DNA of 64,000 bases from Halobacterium hubeiense (GTDB lineage Archaea > Halobacteriota > Halobacteria > Halobacteriales > Halobacteriaceae). How positions within the stretch are numbered: position 1 is the first letter of the stretch; every line of letters begins with the position of its first letter. The notes below the pieces were generated by a model. That model did not search any database. It was not told the origin of the DNA and saw nothing but the letters and a program-made list of their open reading frames with translations. This document shows positions 1 to 7,745 of this stretch, piece after piece. The DNA is taken from NCBI RefSeq assembly GCF_001488575.1, contig NZ_LN831302.1, forward strand, positions 434,001-498,000. Direction: 5' to 3'. A program made the position numbers and the translations under genes.

Positions 1-70
1 CGCCGTGGTCCACGAGGACGCCACGCCCGACGAGGCGCTCCGCGAGGCCGGCCTCCCCATCGAAGCCTGA
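1..70 (+). CDS. 3' end of a gene cut by the window edge, possibly ADH synthase (aldolase family)
   Basis: Only the last 22 codons are present, in the frame starting at base 2, ending with TGA at 68-70. The visible tail contains VHEDATPDEALREAGL. This is too short to identify by itself. The nearby DHQ synthase II gene suggests it could be 2-amino-3,7-dideoxy-D-threo-hept-6-ulosonate synthase, the enzyme that supplies that step in archaea and is often its neighbour. This is inference from context only. Confidence 0.4.
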   Translation, partial: AVVHEDATPDEALREAGLPIEA

Positions 71-98
71 TAGCTCGTCGCTCTCGTTCTCCTCGCGT

Positions 99-398
99 TC
101 AGATATCGGCGTACGCGACCTGCCACGCCGCCGGGAGGGCGTCGAGGGCGCTCCGGAACTCCGTGGTGGCGAGCCCGTAGAACTTCTCGCGGCCGACCGC
201 CGTCCGCACGCGCACGACGACCGTGTGGTCGGTCGCCTCGAAGGCGGTCAGCGAGCCGCCGCCCGCGCGTTCCAGGTGCGCGCACTCGGGCTTCCGGTCG
301 ACGAGTTCGCTCCCGAGGTCCCAGCTGAGCGATTCCGCGGCGTCCAGCGGGAACGGGACGCGCTCGCTCATGAAGCGGCCCTGTCCACTCGTTGCCAT
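99..398 (-). CDS. Conserved-looking haloarchaeal protein of unknown function, 99 aa
   Basis: I do not recognise this family. The protein begins MATSGQGRFMSERV, has a short Gly/Ser-rich stretch near residue 47 and ends AWQVAYADI, with no membrane segment or cysteine cluster. The start at 398 is chosen because a TATA box at 423-428 would start transcription at or next to this ATG. An earlier in-frame ATG at 437 lies upstream of that TATA box and would not be transcribed. A GGAGG at 406-410 also precedes the ATG. The gene is convergent with the partial gene at the left edge and divergent from DHQ synthase II. Confidence 0.6.
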   Translation of the reverse strand: MATSGQGRFMSERVPFPLDAAESLSWDLGSELVDRKPECAHLERAGGGSLTAFEATDHTVVVRVRTAVGREKFYGLATTEFRSALDALPAAWQVAYADI

Positions 399-422
399 AC
401 CACGACCTCCGTAGTTCAGCAG

Positions 423-428
423 TATAAA
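423..428 (-). promoter_or_regulatory. TATA box for the gene at 99-398
   Basis: TTTATA on the minus strand is centred 28 bp before the ATG at 398. This spacing predicts a leaderless transcript and decides the start codon. Confidence 0.6.
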
Positions 429-480
429 TCGTGTCATATCGGCACACGCGCCGCCAGCAAGTACGGGGCGCTCCGGTACG

Positions 481-487
481 CTTTAGG
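481..487 (+). promoter_or_regulatory. TATA box for DHQ synthase II
   Basis: CTTTAGG is centred 27 bp before the ATG at 511, so the transcript should be leaderless. Confidence 0.55.
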
Positions 488-510
488 CCGCACCACGTCT
501 CCATCCGGCA

Positions 511-1677
511 ATGACACGGTCCGTCTGGCTGAAAGCCGACGACGCGGTCGGAGACTGGGAGACGCGCAAGCGACGCATCACGGCCGGCCTCGAAGCCGGC
601 GTCGACTGGGTGCTCGTCGACGCCGCGGACGTCGAGCGCGTCCGCGAACTCGGGTCGGTGAACGTCGCGGCGTTCCGCACGGACGACGGCGACGTCATCG
701 AGGAAGCCGACAGCGAGGCGGCCGCCGAGCCGGACGCGTACGTCGTCGGGAAGGACGGCGAAGGCGACGGCACGGTCGACCTGCCGGAGGACTTCTCGGG
801 GAGCGCGGACCTCTCGGCGGTCCGCCGCGGGAACGCCGACGCCGCCTACGTCCGCATCCTCGACGAGCGCTACGAGGCGTTCGCCGAGGAGGCCGCACAG
901 GACGCCGAGCACACCATCGTCGTCGGCGAGGACTGGACCATCATCCCGCTGGAGAACCTCATCGCGCGCATCGGCGAGGAGACCACGCTCGTCGCGGGCG
1001 TCGAGTCCGCCGCCGAGGCCGAGACCGCCTTCGAGACGCTGGACATCGGCGCCGACGCCGTACTGCTGGACAGCGGCGACCCCGACGAGATTCGCCGCAC
1101 CGTGCAGGCGCGGGACGCCGCCGAGCGCGAGCGCCTCGACCTCGCGTGGGTCACCGTCACAGAAGTTGAAGAGGCCGGGAGCGCGGACCGCGTCTGCGTC
1201 GACACGGGCAGCCTGATGGACGACGACGAGGGGATGCTCGTCGGCTCCATGAGCCGCGGGCTGTTCTTCGTGCACGCCGAGACCGCCGAGTCGCCGTACG
1301 TCGCCTCGCGGCCGTTCCGCGTGAACGCCGGCGCCGTCCACGCCTACGTGCGGACGCCCGACGGCGGCACGAAGTACCTCGCAGAGCTCTCTAGTGGCGA
1401 CGAGGTGCAGGTCGTCGACCGCGAGGGCCACACGCGGACCGCGGTGGTCGGGCGCGCGAAAATCGAGAAGCGGCCGATGTTCCGCGTCGAGGCCGAGACC
1501 GAGTCCGGCGACCGCATCGAGACGCTGCTCCAGAACGCCGAGACCATCAAGGTCTCCACGCGCGAGGGCCGCACCGCCGTCACGGACCTCGACGAGGGCG
1601 ACGAGATCCTGGCCTACCTCGAAGAGGGCGGCCGCCACTTCGGCGAAGCCATCGACGAGCGCATCATCGAACAGTAG
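511..1677 (+). CDS. aroB': 3-dehydroquinate synthase II (archaeal type)
   Basis: This 388-aa protein matches the archaeal DHQ synthase II family. That enzyme uses NAD+ to deaminate and cyclise 2-amino-3,7-dideoxy-D-threo-hept-6-ulosonate to 3-dehydroquinate, the alternative entry to the shikimate pathway. It is cytosolic and unrelated in fold to bacterial AroB. The N-terminus (MTRSVWLKADDAVGDWETRK) and the C-terminal beta-rich part (about residues 245-388, including GTKYLAELSSGDEVQVVD) are typical and the length is normal. The next pathway enzyme, AroD, lies 0.5 kb downstream on the other strand. The start is supported by the TATA box at 481-487. Confidence 0.93.
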   Translation: MTRSVWLKADDAVGDWETRKRRITAGLEAGVDWVLVDAADVERVRELGSVNVAAFRTDDGDVIEEADSEAAAEPDAYVVGKDGEGDGTVDLPEDFSGSADLSAVRRGNADAAYVRILDERYEAFAEEAAQDAEHTIVVGEDWTIIPLENLIARIGEETTLVAGVESAAEAETAFETLDIGADAVLLDSGDPDEIRRTVQARDAAERERLDLAWVTVTEVEEAGSADRVCVDTGSLMDDDEGMLVGSMSRGLFFVHAETAESPYVASRPFRVNAGAVHAYVRTPDGGTKYLAELSSGDEVQVVDREGHTRTAVVGRAKIEKRPMFRVEAETESGDRIETLLQNAETIKVSTREGRTAVTDLDEGDEILAYLEEGGRHFGEAIDERIIEQ

Positions 1678-2142
1678 TCACGCGGAGTCGGCGTCGTCGG
1701 GGGCGTCGAACCGCGTCGTACACCACGGACAGAAGTCGAGGTCGCTGTCGAGTTCTTTGCCGCACTCCGGACACTCGGCCGGTTCGCCGTCAGCGTCCGC
1801 GCCGGTGGCTGCGCCGACGTTGCCGGGCGTCGGCACGCGCTCGGCGACGGCGCTCGCCGTGTCTCGCACCGCGACGAGGTACGCGTCGACGACGTTCAGC
1901 ACGCGAATCACCAGCAGGCTGAGCGTCACTTCTGGTCCGAGGTTCTCGCTGGCTTCCATCAGGCCCGCGAGGCCGTCGGTCTGGAACGCCTGGTACGCCG
2001 ACTCGGGCACGACCAGCGCCGCCGTCACGAGCGCGAGCAGGAACCACGAGATGGCGCGCACCCAGCGCCGCAGGTAGACGTGTCCGAGGCCGGGGTAGAC
2101 GAAGCCGAGCACCGCCGCGATGACGCCGCGTCGATTGACCAC
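1678..2142 (-). CDS. Small membrane protein with C-terminal zinc ribbon
   Basis: The protein has 154 aa. The N-terminal half carries two or three hydrophobic segments (about residues 6-20, 24-45 and 70-90) beginning with a GFVYPGLGHVYLRRW motif, common in small TM2-like membrane proteins. The last 40 residues hold CPECGKELDSDLDFCPWC, a double CxxC zinc ribbon. The start is GTG at 2142, about 30 bp after CTTTAG at 2171-2176. Longer in-frame extensions are Arg/Gly-rich antisense sequence over aroD and are unlikely. The function is unknown. The gene is tail to tail with DHQ synthase II, with its stop directly after that gene's stop. Confidence 0.75.
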   Translation of the reverse strand: MVNRRGVIAAVLGFVYPGLGHVYLRRWVRAISWFLLALVTAALVVPESAYQAFQTDGLAGLMEASENLGPEVTLSLLVIRVLNVVDAYLVAVRDTASAVAERVPTPGNVGAATGADADGEPAECPECGKELDSDLDFCPWCTTRFDAPDDADSA

Positions 2143-2189
2143 AGTTACCGGGACTCGGGGCCGCGCGCTCCTAAAGCCACCGAAGCCGG

Positions 2190-2864
2190 CTACCGGAGGT
2201 TGTCCACGAGCGTGCGCAGCGTCGCGGCGTCGTACTGGCCGGGCGCGGTCGCGTTCTCGGGGTCGGCGGGCGCGTACCCGATGCGGGAGCCGTACAGCGG
2301 CGCGACCGCGCGCGTGTGCCGGCCCGCCTCCCCCATCGCCATCGTCGCGACGGGCGCGTCCACGGCGTTGAACTCGTGGGTGACGCGCAGCAGATCCAGC
2401 GCGTCCCCGCCGTCCTCGGCGGTGACCGCGAGCTTCCCGACGTCCCCCAGCGAGCACGCCTCGCCCAGCAACTCCGCGAGCACGCCCATCTCCGGCGTCC
2501 CCTCGAAGTCGTGGACGGAGACGATGGTCGCGGTGTCCTCGGCGCGCGCGGCCGCCAGCGCCTCCGCGCCCTCGCCGTCCGCCTCGGTGAGCGCCGCGAG
2601 CTCGACGTCGATGGCGGCCACGAAGTCGGTGCGCGCGGCCTCCGCGAGCGCGTCGATGCGGCCGTCCTCGTCGGCCTCGCCGCCCTCCCACTCCGCGCGG
2701 TTCGTCGCGATGACTGGGAGCTCGCCGTCGTAGTCGTCAAGGCCCTCTAGCGGGTCGTCGGCGAGGTCCATCCGGAACTCGACGGCGTCGGCGTGCTCGC
2801 GGGCGGCCACCTCGTCGTCGAGGTCGGAGACGGGCGCCGCCAGCACGAACTCCTCGAAGTCCAT
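2190..2864 (-). CDS. aroD: 3-dehydroquinate dehydratase, type I
   Basis: This 224-aa class I enzyme dehydrates 3-dehydroquinate to 3-dehydroshikimate through a Schiff base on lysine. Family landmarks are visible: [10 protein letters not shown] near residue 28 (conserved E-R-D), the [11 protein letters not shown] stretch near residue 125 with the catalytic-type His, VGKLAVTAE near residue 147 with the Schiff-base Lys, and a C-terminal [19 protein letters not shown] loop. The ATG at 2864 is chosen because a TATA-like GTATT at 2890-2894 sits 28 bp ahead. An earlier in-frame ATG at 2891 overlaps that box. Confidence 0.93.
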   Translation of the reverse strand: MDFEEFVLAAPVSDLDDEVAAREHADAVEFRMDLADDPLEGLDDYDGELPVIATNRAEWEGGEADEDGRIDALAEAARTDFVAAIDVELAALTEADGEGAEALAAARAEDTATIVSVHDFEGTPEMGVLAELLGEACSLGDVGKLAVTAEDGGDALDLLRVTHEFNAVDAPVATMAMGEAGRHTRAVAPLYGSRIGYAPADPENATAPGQYDAATLRTLVDNLR

Positions 2865-2889
2865 GGGGTGTCCTGCGTGGGCCGCCTGC

Positions 2890-2894
2890 AATAC
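2890..2894 (-). promoter_or_regulatory. TATA-like box for aroD
   Basis: GTATT on the minus strand is centred 28 bp before the ATG at 2864 and lies inside the alternative upstream start. It therefore supports the shorter protein. Confidence 0.45.
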
Positions 2895-3005
2895 GGTTTC
2901 GGAGTCCGCAACGACAGGCGGCGTGCGACGGGCCGCCGCCGAGCGCTGCGGCTGTCGGCTCGGAAAACGCGGAAAACGGGACGTCGCGCGTCGCGCGTCG
3001 AGCGC

Positions 3006-3959
3006 TCAGACCGGAATCGTGTCTTCGGCTTCGAGCAGCTCGTGGTAGCGGTTGCGAATCGTGACCTCGGAGATGTCAGCGACCTCCGAGACCTTCGCCT
3101 GCGTCGTCTTCTCGTTCGTGAGGAGGGCGGCGGCGTACACCGCGGCGGCCGCCAGTCCCACGGGGCTCTTGCCGGAGTGGACGCCCTTGTCCTTCGCGGT
3201 CTTGAGGAGTTCGCGGGCGCGGTGGGCGGACTCGTCCGAGAGTTCCAACGAGGACGCGAACCGCGGGACGTAGCTCTCGGGGTCGGCGGGTGCGACTTCG
3301 AGGCCGAGTTCGCGGACGACGTAGCGGTACGTGCGCGCGATCTCGGACTTCTCGACGCGGGAGACGTCCGCGATTTCGTCGAGGCTGCGCGGGACGCCGG
3401 CCTGCCGGGCGGCGGCGTACACGCAGGAGGTCGCGACGCCCTCGATGGAGCGGCCGGGCAGCAGGTCGTCTTCGAGCGCGCGGCGGTAGATGACCGACGC
3501 AGTCTCCCGGACGTTGTCAGGGAGGCCGAGCGCGGAGGCCATGCGGTCGATTTCGCCGAGCGCCTGCTTCAGGTTGCGCTCCTTGGCGTCGCGCGTGCGG
3601 AAGCGCTCGTTCCACTTGCGGAGGCGCTGCATCTTCTGTCGCTGATTGCTGGACAGGGAGTTGCCGTACGCGTCCTTGTCGCGCCAGTCGATGTTCGTCG
3701 AGAGCCCCTTGTCGTGCATCGTGTTCGTGGTGGGGGCGCCGACGCGGGATTTCTCGTCTTTCTCTTTGGAGTCGAACGCGCGCCACTCGGGCCCGCGGTC
3801 GATGCCGTCCTCCTCGACCACGAGGCCGCAGTCGGCGCAGACCGACTCGCCGTGCTCTTCGTCCTGGACGACGAGACCGCCACACTCCGGGCAGCCGTCG
3901 GTCGTCTCTTCTTCGTCCGTGCGCTCCTGCTCTCGGGAGCGCATGCGTGCATCTGTCAT
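3006..3959 (-). CDS. tfb: Transcription initiation factor TFB
   Basis: This 317-aa protein is an archaeal TFIIB homologue that binds the TBP-TATA complex and BRE and recruits RNA polymerase. It has an N-terminal zinc ribbon with Cys at about 23, 26, 41 and 44 (CPECGGLV ... CADCGLVV), then a B-finger region (GPEWRAFDSKEKDEKSR). Two cyclin-like repeats follow, roughly 120-200 and 215-300, with a recognition helix SEVTIRNRYHEL at the end. Haloarchaea carry several TFBs and this is one paralogue. The ATG at 3959 gives the normal length, and GGTGAT at 3969-3974 may act as its ribosome site. Unlike most neighbours it seems to have a leader of about 30 nt, since the AT-rich promoter-like stretch is near 4010-4025. 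Confidence 0.95.
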   Translation of the reverse strand: MTDARMRSREQERTDEEETTDGCPECGGLVVQDEEHGESVCADCGLVVEEDGIDRGPEWRAFDSKEKDEKSRVGAPTTNTMHDKGLSTNIDWRDKDAYGNSLSSNQRQKMQRLRKWNERFRTRDAKERNLKQALGEIDRMASALGLPDNVRETASVIYRRALEDDLLPGRSIEGVATSCVYAAARQAGVPRSLDEIADVSRVEKSEIARTYRYVVRELGLEVAPADPESYVPRFASSLELSDESAHRARELLKTAKDKGVHSGKSPVGLAAAAVYAAALLTNEKTTQAKVSEVADISEVTIRNRYHELLEAEDTIPV

Positions 3960-4066
3960 TAGCGTGAAATCACCGGAAAACCCGGGTGAGTCGTAGCCAA
4001 TCGGTTGGTGCAAAACGTACTTAACCGTTGCGCTATTCAGACGAGGGGAGTCGCCGATCGCGTCGG

Positions 4067-4072
4067 TTTTTA
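4067..4072 (+). promoter_or_regulatory. TATA box for the cobalamin-binding-type protein
   Basis: TTTTTA is centred 27 bp before the ATG at 4096, predicting a leaderless transcript. Confidence 0.5.
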
Positions 4073-4095
4073 CCACGGGGACCGAACCCACGGGT

Positions 4096-4812
4096 ATGCG
4101 CGCCGTCTCGCTCGCGCCGAGCGCCACCGCCACCGTCGCCGCCCTCGGCGGTAGCGACCGCCTCGCCGGCGTCACCACGCACTGCGAAGACGTCGATGCT
4201 CCCGTCGTCGGCGGCTGGCTGAACCCGGACTTCGACCGAGTCGCCGACCTCGACCCGGACGTCGTTCTCACCAGCGACGCCCTCCAGCGCGAGGTCCGCG
4301 ACGACCTCCGCGACCGCGGGTTCGACGTCCACCACGTCGAGCCAGCGACGCTCGACGACGTCCTCGCCTCCCTCGCGGAAATCGGCGAGGCTGTCGGTCA
4401 CCCCGACGCGGGCGCCGAACTGGAAGCACAGAGCCGCGAGCGCGTCCGAGACGTCCGCGAAGCCGCACCCGAGGACGGCCCGGTCGTCTACTGCGAGGAG
4501 TGGTCGGACCCGCCGATGGCCGCCGGCAACTGGGTGCCCGACGTGGTCGAAGCCGCGGGCGGCCGCTACCCGTTCGTGGACGCCGGCGAGCGCTCCCGCG
4601 AGGTCGAAGCGAGCGCCGTCGAGGTCGCGGACCCCGAGCACGCCGTCGTTCACGTCTGCGGGAAGGGCGACAGCGTCAACCCGGACTTCGCGGGTCGGGG
4701 CTGGGAACTGGACGCCGACGTCCACGTCGTCGACGACAGCCTCCTCAACCAACCGAGCCCCCGACTGCTCGACGGCCTCGAAACGCTCGCCGAGAGAATC
4801 CGCGGCGACTAA
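4096..4812 (+). CDS. Cobalamin-binding (BtuF/TroA-like) domain protein, cytosolic
   Basis: The 238-aa protein has the two-lobed periplasmic-binding fold signature of the BtuF/helical-backbone metal receptor family: RAVSLAPSATATVAALGG at the N-terminus, HCEDVDAPVVGGWLNPDFDRV, then LDPDVVLTSD, and a second lobe starting near residue 130 (GPVVYCEEWSDPP). It has no signal peptide or lipobox, unlike transport receptors, so it is probably cytoplasmic. No ABC transporter genes are adjacent. Such free-standing archaeal proteins are usually called cobalamin-binding proteins, but their ligand and role are not established from sequence. Confidence 0.75.
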   Translation: MRAVSLAPSATATVAALGGSDRLAGVTTHCEDVDAPVVGGWLNPDFDRVADLDPDVVLTSDALQREVRDDLRDRGFDVHHVEPATLDDVLASLAEIGEAVGHPDAGAELEAQSRERVRDVREAAPEDGPVVYCEEWSDPPMAAGNWVPDVVEAAGGRYPFVDAGERSREVEASAVEVADPEHAVVHVCGKGDSVNPDFAGRGWELDADVHVVDDSLLNQPSPRLLDGLETLAERIRGD

Positions 4813-4836
4813 GGCGCGGGCCGTCCGCGTCCCGGT

Positions 4837-5337
4837 ATGCGAGTCGCAGTCGGCTCCGGGAACCCGGTGAAGCGCGACGCGGTCGCGGCCGCGCTCCCGG
4901 ACGCGACAGTCGAATCGGTCAGCGTCGCCAGCGGCGTCCCCGAACAGCCGTGGGGCGACGACGAGACTATCGAGGGCGCGCGGAACCGCGCCGAACGCGC
5001 GCTCGAATCCGGGGACTACGACCTCGGCGTCGGATTAGAGGGTGGCGTAGCAGAGCGGAACGGCGACCTCTTCCTCGTCATGTGGGCGGCCGCCAGCGAC
5101 GGCGAGCGCGTCGAAATCGGTGCCGGCCCGCGACTGCGTCTCCCGGACGACGTGGCCGCGCGGCTGCACGATGGCGCGGAACTCGGCCCGGTGATGGACG
5201 ACCTGCTGGACACCTCGGGCGTCGCGGAGAATCAGGGCGCGGCGGGTGTACTGACCGGTGGCATCACGAACCGAACGGAAGCGCTGCGAACGGCGGTCGC
5301 CGGCGCGCTCGGGCCGTTCGTCACCGACTACTACTGA
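4837..5337 (+). CDS. DUF84 / inosine-xanthosine triphosphatase family NTPase
   Basis: The 166-aa protein starts MRVAVGSGNPVKRDAVAAAL, the typical nucleotide-binding GSxNPVK motif of the DUF84/YjjX family. Later it has QPWGDDETIEGARNRA and a DLGVGLEGGV loop holding the acidic metal-binding residue. Members hydrolyse non-canonical purine NTPs (ITP, XTP) and clean the nucleotide pool. The gene starts 24 bp after the cobalamin-binding-type gene and may be co-transcribed. Its length is normal for the family. Confidence 0.88.
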   Translation: MRVAVGSGNPVKRDAVAAALPDATVESVSVASGVPEQPWGDDETIEGARNRAERALESGDYDLGVGLEGGVAERNGDLFLVMWAAASDGERVEIGAGPRLRLPDDVAARLHDGAELGPVMDDLLDTSGVAENQGAAGVLTGGITNRTEALRTAVAGALGPFVTDYY

Positions 5338-7173
5338 CTACTCCTCGACGGGGGCGGCGTCCGCGGAGAGGTCCGCCTCGTCGCCCTCGACGGCTTCCGT
5401 CAGCGAGACGTTCAGCCACGTCATCGACGCCGCGCCGCCCGCGACCGTCACGACGTTCTTCACGATGTGGTCGACGATGGCGACGCCGAGCGCGAGCCCG
5501 AACGAGACGGGCAGCAGCGTCGAGACGATGGCCGCGAACGCCGCTTCGTAGATGCCGATGCCGCCCGGCGGCCCCGGGATGACTTTCGCGAGGTTGCCGA
5601 CGCTGACGGCGAAGAACCCGACCGCGAGCAGGCTCACGAGCGCCACGTCGAGGCCGAACGCGAGGAAGACGAGCAGGGCGGTAGCGACGTCGATAGTCCA
5701 GATGACGATGCTCGTCGCGCCGATGCGCGCGAACGCCCGGCCGTCCGCGGCGACCCGCTGGATGTCGCCGACGAACTGCTCGAAGACGCTCGCGACCAGC
5801 TCCGTGTAGGAGTCGTCGCTGGCCCACTCGACGACCCGCCGGACGTAGTTGGTGTCCGAGCGCGCCGACCAGACGATGGCGACGACCGCGGCGACCGCGA
5901 TCACGCCCACGGCGGAGGCGACGACGACGGCCTGCTGGACGGCCTGCGACTCCTGACCGGCCAGCCCCTCGCCCGCTGCTGTTGCGGCGAGTTCCGCGAC
6001 CGTGTCGGGCGCGAACGCGGTGAGCGCCACGAGGACGCCGCCCGCCAGCACCGTGATGGTGAGCAGGTCGTAGACGCGCTCGACGGTCAGCGACGCGAAC
6101 CCCGTCGTGTAGGGGATGCCGCGGCGGGCTTTCACGACGTACGCGCGGATGGCGTCGCCGGCGCGCGCGGGAATCACGAGGTTCCCGGTCTGACTGATGA
6201 ACACCGCGCCCGTGAGGAACCACGTGCTCTCGCGGTACCCCAGCTCCGCGAGGATGTCGCGGTAGCGCAGGCCGCGCAGCGGCCACGACGTCAGGTAGAC
6301 GACCGCGCCCGCCGCGACCAGCGCGGGGTCGGCGTCCCCCACCGCGTCCACGAACGCGCCCACGTCGATGTAGACGAACATCAGCGCGAACGCCACCACC
6401 GACAGCAGGACGCCGACCACGGTGCCGGTGCGGCGGTTCGCGTACGGGCTCACGTTGAACTCCCAGAAGCAGCGCAGAATCTGACTGCCCATCCCGAAGA
6501 CGTCCCGCACCAAGTCGACCTTCGAGTCGCCCTTCGGCGTCCACTCCACGGGGAACTCCTCGACGGTGAACCCGCGGCGCTGGGCGCGCACCAGCATCTC
6601 CGTGTCCCAGAACCAGTGCTCGTCCTCCACCTCGTCGACGAGGGTCTCGAACGCCTCGCGGCTGAACGCCTTGAAGCCGCACTGGTGGTCGCGCAGCTCC
6701 GAGCCCAACAGCCCCCGCACCGCGAGGTTGAACCCCCGCGAGGGGATGCCGCGCTTGGCGGGGCGGTCGGCGTGCTCGCCGGGAATCCACCGCGAGCCCG
6801 TGGCGAGGTCGGCGTCCCCGGAGCGCACACTCTCGATTAGCTGTTCGAGGTGGCGCATGTCCGTCGCGAGGTCCGTGTCGAAGTACGCCAGCGTCTCCCC
6901 CTCGGCCGCGCGGAACGCGGCGTTCAGCGCGCCGCCGCGGCCCAGGCGCTCGTCGCTGTGGAAGTGGCGGACGCGGTCGTCTTCTGCGGCGAGCCGCGCG
7001 GCGATTTCCGGCGTCTCGTCCTCGCAGCCGTCCTCCGCGACGATGACCTCGTAGCTGCCCGCGGGGAGGAAGGCGTCGAGCGTCTCCAGCGTCGTCCGGA
7101 CCGTCTCCTCGATGGTGTCGGCCTCGTTGTACGCGGGGAGGACGACGCTCACCTCGACGCCCGGCTCTGTCAT
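5338..7173 (-). CDS. AglD-like fusion: GT2 glycosyltransferase plus flippase-like (UPF0104) membrane domain
   Basis: This is a 611-aa two-part protein. Residues 1-235 are a GT2 domain of the dolichyl-phosphate sugar synthase type: VSVVLPAYNEADTIEETV at 8-25, EDGCEDETP, a DTD acidic motif near 99-101, and HQCGFKAFSREAFE later. Residues about 250-590 hold multiple hydrophobic helices matching the UPF0104/LPG-synthase transmembrane family. This architecture is that of Haloferax AglD, which charges dolichol phosphate with the last sugar of the N-linked glycan. By analogy it should act at the cytoplasmic membrane, loading and perhaps flipping a lipid-linked sugar. No other agl genes are nearby. 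A TATA-like stretch near 7196-7205 is centred about 27 bp before the ATG. Confidence 0.85.
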   Translation of the reverse strand: MTEPGVEVSVVLPAYNEADTIEETVRTTLETLDAFLPAGSYEVIVAEDGCEDETPEIAARLAAEDDRVRHFHSDERLGRGGALNAAFRAAEGETLAYFDTDLATDMRHLEQLIESVRSGDADLATGSRWIPGEHADRPAKRGIPSRGFNLAVRGLLGSELRDHQCGFKAFSREAFETLVDEVEDEHWFWDTEMLVRAQRRGFTVEEFPVEWTPKGDSKVDLVRDVFGMGSQILRCFWEFNVSPYANRRTGTVVGVLLSVVAFALMFVYIDVGAFVDAVGDADPALVAAGAVVYLTSWPLRGLRYRDILAELGYRESTWFLTGAVFISQTGNLVIPARAGDAIRAYVVKARRGIPYTTGFASLTVERVYDLLTITVLAGGVLVALTAFAPDTVAELAATAAGEGLAGQESQAVQQAVVVASAVGVIAVAAVVAIVWSARSDTNYVRRVVEWASDDSYTELVASVFEQFVGDIQRVAADGRAFARIGATSIVIWTIDVATALLVFLAFGLDVALVSLLAVGFFAVSVGNLAKVIPGPPGGIGIYEAAFAAIVSTLLPVSFGLALGVAIVDHIVKNVVTVAGGAASMTWLNVSLTEAVEGDEADLSADAAPVEE

Positions 7174-7235
7174 TGTCCGGAATTTCGGCCGTGACCGGGT
7201 AAGAACTTTCTGTCTCGATGCGGCCGCCGGGGCCG

Positions 7236-7253
7236 TTAACCGCGCCTACCAAA
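7236..7253 (+). repeat. Copy 1 of an 18-bp direct repeat in a divergent promoter region
   Basis: TTAACCGCGCCTACCAAA here and TTTACCGCGCGTACCAAA at 7316-7333 match at 16 of 18 positions and lie exactly 80 bp apart, with GGCCG before both. This copy is just upstream of the AglD-like gene's promoter. Confidence 0.6.
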
Positions 7254-7315
7254 ACGCGCGCTCCCGGTGACTACCCGGCACGCCCAGCGCCGTAAAACCG
7301 CAGGACTGCGGCCGA

Positions 7316-7333
7316 TTTACCGCGCGTACCAAA
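7316..7333 (+). repeat. Copy 2 of the 18-bp direct repeat
   Basis: This is the second copy, ending 33 bp before the ATG of the small winged-helix-like gene. The position of both copies suggests an operator or activator site, which is inference. Confidence 0.6.
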
Positions 7334-7366
7334 CCCCTCTTGGGGTGGCCGCGCCACTGTACTGGC

Positions 7367-7606
7367 ATGAGCGCGACAGCCGCGGCGAGTCAGGCACTCA
7401 CCCCGAAGCAGCGTCGCATCCTCGACTACCTCCGCGACCACGCCGACGACCGCACGTACTTCAAGTCGCGGCTCATCGGCGACGAACTCGACCTCTCCGC
7501 GAAGGAGGTCGGCGCCAACATGCCCGCCATCGAGGCCGGCGAGTTCGACGTCGACGTCGAGCGCTGGGGGTACTCCTCCTCGACGACGTGGAAGGTCGAG
7601 GCCTGA
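7367..7606 (+). CDS. Small haloarchaeal winged-helix-like protein, 79 aa
   Basis: The protein reads as one compact helix-turn-helix-like domain: TPKQRRILDYLRDHADDRTYFKSRLIGDELDLSAKEVG, then a beta wing ending WGYSSSTTWKVEA. It resembles a family of about 80-aa haloarchaeal proteins (DUF7123, from memory). DNA binding is plausible but not shown. The ATG at 7367 is used because an earlier in-frame ATG at 7340 would add the unrelated MGWPRHCTG. The gene is divergent from the AglD-like gene across 190 bp that hold an 18-bp direct repeat, and convergent with the regulator at 7746. Confidence 0.75.
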   Translation: MSATAAASQALTPKQRRILDYLRDHADDRTYFKSRLIGDELDLSAKEVGANMPAIEAGEFDVDVERWGYSSSTTWKVEA

Positions 7607-7659
7607 CTCCGGTTCGGCCCGCGCGGCCTCGTCATCCACCGCGCGGAACTTGCGTTCTC

Positions 7660-7708
7660 CCCGGCTCTGCCGGGAATCCAGTGTCTGTCGCAGTCCCGCT
7701 GGGACTGC
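7660..7708. other. Pair of perfect tri-loop hairpins between convergent genes
   Basis: CCCGGC-TCT-GCCGGG lies at 7660-7674 and GCAGTCCC-GCT-GGGACTGC at 7690-7708. Both are perfect stems with 3-nt loops and are readable from both strands. They lie in the 139-bp gap between two convergent genes, so termination or mRNA 3'-end protection is possible. No T-tract follows directly. Confidence 0.6.
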
Positions 7709-7745
7709 ACTCGTTCGCTTCACGCAGCGACGGCGCCGCGGCCGT

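Noticed and set aside
3960-4271. Longer TFB start at ATG 4271
   Set aside because: It would run through the promoter and antisense to the start of the cobalamin-binding-type gene; ATG 3959 gives the normal TFB length.
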